NCBI GenBank assembly: GCA_012511615.1
Contig: JAAZFS010000069.1
Span: 1 to 15,661 of the forward strand
Length of the DNA stretch: 15,661 bases
Direction of reading: 5' to 3'
DNA from: Elusimicrobiota bacterium
GTDB lineage: Bacteria > CG03 > SLGR01
Shown here: in pieces, positions 12,574-15,661 of the stretch
Position numbering within the stretch: the stretch's first letter is position 1
How the letters are laid out: every line of letters begins with the position of its first letter
Program-made: the position numbers and the translations under genes
The notes under the pieces: generated by a model
Database searches by the model: none
Told to the model about the DNA's origin: nothing
The model's input: only the letters and a program-made list of their open reading frames with translations

Positions 12574-13260
12574 ATGAGAAAAAAAATACTTATAGTAGAC
12601 GACGAGAAAGATATCGTACAGATAATCAAGTTTAACCTGGAAAAAGCCGGTTATGAAGTTGAGCAAGCCTATTCCGGGGGATCCGCGCTCGATAAAATAG
12701 ATAGTGAAAAATTTGATTTGATACTTCTTGATATAATGCTTCCAGGCATAGATGGTTATGAGATATGCCGGAAACTAAAGAGCTCAGAAGAAACCCGTCA
12801 TATTCCTGTCATAATGCTTACTGTAAAATCGGACGAGCGAGATATTTTAAAGGGACTGCAGCAGGGGGCTGACGATTACCTAACTAAACCTTTCAGTATT
12901 CCCATACTAATTGAGAAAATAAAGAATTTCCTTTTAAAGCAGGAAAATAAATTTTCTTCAGACAAAATAAACTATAAAGGACTTGAGCTTGATCTTCAAA
13001 AGTTTACCATGAGTATAGATTCAGGTCCCGGCATAGACTTGTCTGCGACAGAGTTTAATATACTGAAACTGCTTATTGAAAATCCTGGTAGAATATTTGA
13101 CCGGGCGGAAATCATCAGTAATGCCTGGAAAGATTCAAAGGGATCCAGCGAAAGAGCAGTCGATGTGCATATCTCGGGCCTAAGAAAAAAATTAGGAGAA
13201 AAAGCCTGGCTACTCGAAACCGTTCGCGGTCTTGGCTACCGTTTTAGCGAAAACGATTAA
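12574..13260 (+). CDS. phoB: PhoB-like OmpR-family response regulator
   Basis: This 228-residue protein is a two-component DNA-binding regulator. The receiver domain (residues 1-118) has the acidic pair D9/D10, phosphoacceptor D53 in LLDIMLPG, T83 and K105. The C-terminal winged helix (about 130-226) ends with the typical DVHISGLRKKLG and ETVRGLGYRF blocks. The receiver runs straight into the DNA-binding domain through a short linker, as in PhoB. The sensor kinase follows after six bases, and a DUF47/PhoU-like gene converges from the other side, both supporting a phosphate role. The start lacks a ribosome-binding site but no alternative fits the conserved N-terminal KILIVDDE strand. Assignment to PhoB rather than another OmpR-type regulator is probable, not proven. 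Confidence 0.8.
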   Translation: MRKKILIVDDEKDIVQIIKFNLEKAGYEVEQAYSGGSALDKIDSEKFDLILLDIMLPGIDGYEICRKLKSSEETRHIPVIMLTVKSDERDILKGLQQGADDYLTKPFSIPILIEKIKNFLLKQENKFSSDKINYKGLELDLQKFTMSIDSGPGIDLSATEFNILKLLIENPGRIFDRAEIISNAWKDSKGSSERAVDVHISGLRKKLGEKAWLLETVRGLGYRFSEND

Positions 13261-13266
13261 GGCCCC

Positions 13267-15015
13267 ATGAGCGGCGCATTCAAAAAACTTTTCATTAACC
13301 ACCTGATTGTAATATTGGTATCCTTTATATACCTATCAATACTTATTCTTTTTCCACTCAAGGGTTATTATCAGGATATGGTTGCAGAAAAACTTGAGAT
13401 GACAGGTTCTCTAGTAAGTGAACTGGTTATAGAAGAACTATCTAATGATGAAAAAGACCTGCTTAATACCAGAGTTCAGGAAATCTCAGAAATATTAAAT
13501 GTAGGTATCGGCATAATTGACTCGGAGAGGCTGGTGATTGTGGATTCCGAGGGGAATCTGGACCACCGCAAGCACCACGAGATAGGACGGGCCCTGTCTG
13601 GAGTAAAGGGAAGAGCAGTTAGGTTGAGTAAAACCACAGGAATAAAAAACCTATATGTGGCCCTACCTTTATTTGAGGGAGACTGTCAGACCGGAGTAGT
13701 TCGGGTCTCAATGCCCCTTTTGGAAGTTAATGAAAGAATTAGTCATATCTATAAAATTATTATAGTCTGCGTATTTTTTGCGATTCTTATAGCTGTTATT
13801 CTTAGTTTTATTGTCAGCAGGACCCTGGCAAAACCTTTGGTTGGAATGAAGAATACGGCGGAAGAGATGCTGGGGGGAGATTACGGAAAAAGGCTGGATG
13901 AAAGTTCTAAAGATGAAGTGGGTATGCTGGCTAGAAGTTTTAATACCCTCTTTGATGAAATGCAGAAAAATATGAGCCTGATAATCAAGGACCGGGAGGA
14001 TTTGTCTACCATACTGGCAAGTATGACCGAGGGAGTACTTGTGCTGGATAGGGAGGGACAGATTCTTGTATGGAACCAGGCTTTCAAGGATATGTTCGAA
14101 ACAGAAGATAATCTTGATGGAAAAGGTTTTAGCCAAGTAATTGATGATGAAAATATTAAAGAGATTATATGGGGGGCAATAAAAAGTCCTGACCCAGAGA
14201 GTATAGAGGTAGTTTCTGGCGAAGGAGAGGATCGGGTTTTCCTGATACAGTTATCTTATATAGAAAGTAGGATTAATGAAATTACGGGGATGGTTATAGT
14301 TTTTCACGATATCTCGCAAATAAAAAAGTTTGAACTGATAAGATCTGACTTTATTTCAAATGTATCACACGAGCTGAAAACACCGATAACAGCAATCGGA
14401 GCTTCAGCAGAAACTCTTCTCAGCGGCAATATAGAAAACCTTGAGGAAATGAATAGGTTTATAAGAATAATCCAGGGCCATTCTTTGCGATTGAATAATA
14501 TTGTAAATGATCTTCTGCTTCTTTCAAAAATTGAATCCGAGGAATATGTTCCAGGATTTAAGGCCCTTAATTTGGAGCAGATACTTAGAAAATCCCTCCT
14601 GACCTTTGAAGAAATTATCAAGAAGAAAAATCTTGAACTCGAGGTTGAGATTCCTGAAGACATTAAGATGGTTTTGGGAGTAGAGAACAATATTGAGCAA
14701 GTTGTTGTGAATCTTATCGATAATGCTGTGAAATTTACTCCTGAAGGGGGAGAGATAAAAATCGCACTAGAGAACCAAGAGGAAACGGTGGTTATTACTG
14801 TTTCAGATAGCGGAATAGGTATTCCTGCAAATCACTTTGATCGTATTTTTGAAAGATTTTATCGGGTTGATACGGCCAGATCTCGCGAAATTGGAGGTAC
14901 CGGGCTGGGTCTATCGATAGTTAAGCATATAGTCCAACTTCATGAAGGAAAAATTACTGTAAGAAGCCAACCCAGGAAGGGGACGGAGTTTAGGGTAATC
15001 CTGCCTTCAGCCTAA
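13267..15015 (+). CDS. phoR: PhoR-like membrane sensor histidine kinase
   Basis: This 582-residue kinase is the likely partner of the preceding regulator. It has a transmembrane helix at about residues 11-31, an extracytoplasmic sensor (about 33-160), and a second helix at 163-184. A HAMP region (about 185-238) and a PAS-like domain (about 245-350) follow. HisKA carries H368 in SHELKTP. The ATPase domain has N486 in NLIDNAVKFTPEGG, DSGIGIP (514-520) and GGTGLGLSI (543-551). The long periplasmic segment differs from E. coli PhoR, which has almost none, but is like the Bacillus/Gram-positive-type PhoR. The stop is one base from the stop of the convergent DUF47 gene. Its ligand is not evident from sequence. 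Confidence 0.82.
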   Translation: MSGAFKKLFINHLIVILVSFIYLSILILFPLKGYYQDMVAEKLEMTGSLVSELVIEELSNDEKDLLNTRVQEISEILNVGIGIIDSERLVIVDSEGNLDHRKHHEIGRALSGVKGRAVRLSKTTGIKNLYVALPLFEGDCQTGVVRVSMPLLEVNERISHIYKIIIVCVFFAILIAVILSFIVSRTLAKPLVGMKNTAEEMLGGDYGKRLDESSKDEVGMLARSFNTLFDEMQKNMSLIIKDREDLSTILASMTEGVLVLDREGQILVWNQAFKDMFETEDNLDGKGFSQVIDDENIKEIIWGAIKSPDPESIEVVSGEGEDRVFLIQLSYIESRINEITGMVIVFHDISQIKKFELIRSDFISNVSHELKTPITAIGASAETLLSGNIENLEEMNRFIRIIQGHSLRLNNIVNDLLLLSKIESEEYVPGFKALNLEQILRKSLLTFEEIIKKKNLELEVEIPEDIKMVLGVENNIEQVVVNLIDNAVKFTPEGGEIKIALENQEETVVITVSDSGIGIPANHFDRIFERFYRVDTARSREIGGTGLGLSIVKHIVQLHEGKITVRSQPRKGTEFRVILPSA

Positions 15016-15016
15016 A

Positions 15017-15637
15017 TTAGAATTTTATAAGGATGTCCAGAATCAGGTTTGCTGCTTCATCGCATCTGTTTGCGGCCCTGTTTAGATGGCGATAGACTTC
15101 TCTCATCTTAAGCATGTAAGATGTTTCATATTTCCCATTGAATAAGTTGGCCAGAGCCTCAAGATAAGTATGGTGCATATGTTTCTGGGTTGTCTTTGTT
15201 TTCAGGGCCCGTTCTTTGGCAATGCTGGGCAAGTCTTTTAAGTTTTTAATGGAATCATAAAGTTCAAGCGAACCTCTTTCAAGAATTTTTGCCATCATGC
15301 ATAATTCGGGAGTAGGTTTAACGTTGAATAAGTTAATTTCTTCTACGGCAATGTTCGCATAGTCAATAAGATTATCTACTTCTCTTGAGAGGGCAAAAAG
15401 GTCTTCTCTATCCATTGGGGTTATGAGGGTTTTGTTGAGATTTTCAATCAGTACTCTGCGGGCATCGTCTGCTTCTCTTTCAAGTAAGTTTATTTTTTCT
15501 GCAAGTGAGTTGTCTTCTGCATTCCCGTCAACATAAATTCTTAAAAGCTTATTTCCTTCATAGACAATTGAAGAATGTTTCTCCAACATACTATAAAAAT
15601 CCGGTTTCTCTCTTTTAAAAAATTTAAATAATTTCAT
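15017..15637 (-). CDS. DUF47/PhoU-like protein (TIGR00153-type)
   Basis: This 206-residue all-helical protein belongs to the DUF47 family, PhoU-like proteins often paired with low-affinity Pit phosphate transporters. Recognisable blocks are the KFFKREKPDFYSML start, AEKINLLEREADDARR (residues about 62-77), MDREDLFALSREVDNLIDYA (97-116) and the C-terminal RHLNRAANRCDEAANLILDILIKF. The start codon ATG (complement of 15635-15637) has GGAGG (complement of 15646-15650) 8 bases upstream. It converges on the phoR-like gene with one base between stops, so both transcripts must overlap or end inside each other. A pit-type gene would have to lie outside the window, upstream of this gene; none is seen downstream. 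Confidence 0.85.
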   Translation of the reverse strand: MKLFKFFKREKPDFYSMLEKHSSIVYEGNKLLRIYVDGNAEDNSLAEKINLLEREADDARRVLIENLNKTLITPMDREDLFALSREVDNLIDYANIAVEEINLFNVKPTPELCMMAKILERGSLELYDSIKNLKDLPSIAKERALKTKTTQKHMHHTYLEALANLFNGKYETSYMLKMREVYRHLNRAANRCDEAANLILDILIKF

Positions 15638-15661
15638 ATACTAAACCTCCATCTATACAAG

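Noticed and set aside
13708..14136. Minus-strand frames opposite the kinase and other genes
   Set aside because: They are long only because of codon bias on the coding strand; no domain, ribosome-binding site or promoter supports them.

Overview
The window looks like the chromosome of an anaerobic, moderately AT-rich bacterium with a Gram-negative-type envelope. The signs are an AphA-like lipoprotein with a lipobox, many oxygen-sensitive-type ferredoxin motifs, and a ferrous-iron (Feo) uptake system. The phosphofructokinase tail is of the TP0108/plant-like class. I cannot place the phylum from sequence alone; Omnitrophota, deltaproteobacteria-like or related lineages are guesses. No RNA genes, transposases, CRISPR arrays or phage genes were seen.

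Layout. Positions 1-398 hold the 3' end of a phosphofructokinase, followed by a membrane-anchored M15-type peptidase (469-1401). A Fur-family regulator (1565-2005) follows, driven by a near-consensus promoter with a Fur-like box lying across its -10. From 2080 to 9972 runs a one-directional, tightly packed block: a glycine/arginine-rich DUF5320 protein, a NifX-like protein, a DUF89/ARMT1-like phosphatase, an FmdB zinc ribbon, a metallo-beta-lactamase-fold hydrolase and two more NifX-like proteins. It continues with a ferredoxin-containing MinD-type ATPase, a SAM methyltransferase, a second ferredoxin-MinD ATPase, a class B acid phosphatase-like lipoprotein, an Mrp/NBP35 ATPase and a DsrE-like protein. 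At 10044-10085 the fur promoter/operator reappears as a 42-bp block with 40 identical positions. It precedes an unusual leader with a hairpin and four phased 10-bp repeats, then a second DUF5320-like miniprotein, feoA and feoB.

The last part (12541-15637) is a phosphate-type regulatory module: a PhoB-like response regulator preceded by three TTA-type repeats 11 bp apart, a PhoR-like kinase, and a convergent DUF47/PhoU-like gene.

How it may fit together. The two matching Fur-box promoters flank the NifX/MinD/Mrp/DsrE block and also lead into Feo. I infer an iron-responsive locus that couples Fe(II) uptake to handling, delivery or storage of iron-sulfur clusters. The individual families are known, but the function of the NifX + ferredoxin-MinD + DUF5320 assembly is not established. 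It is the best candidate here for an undescribed system.
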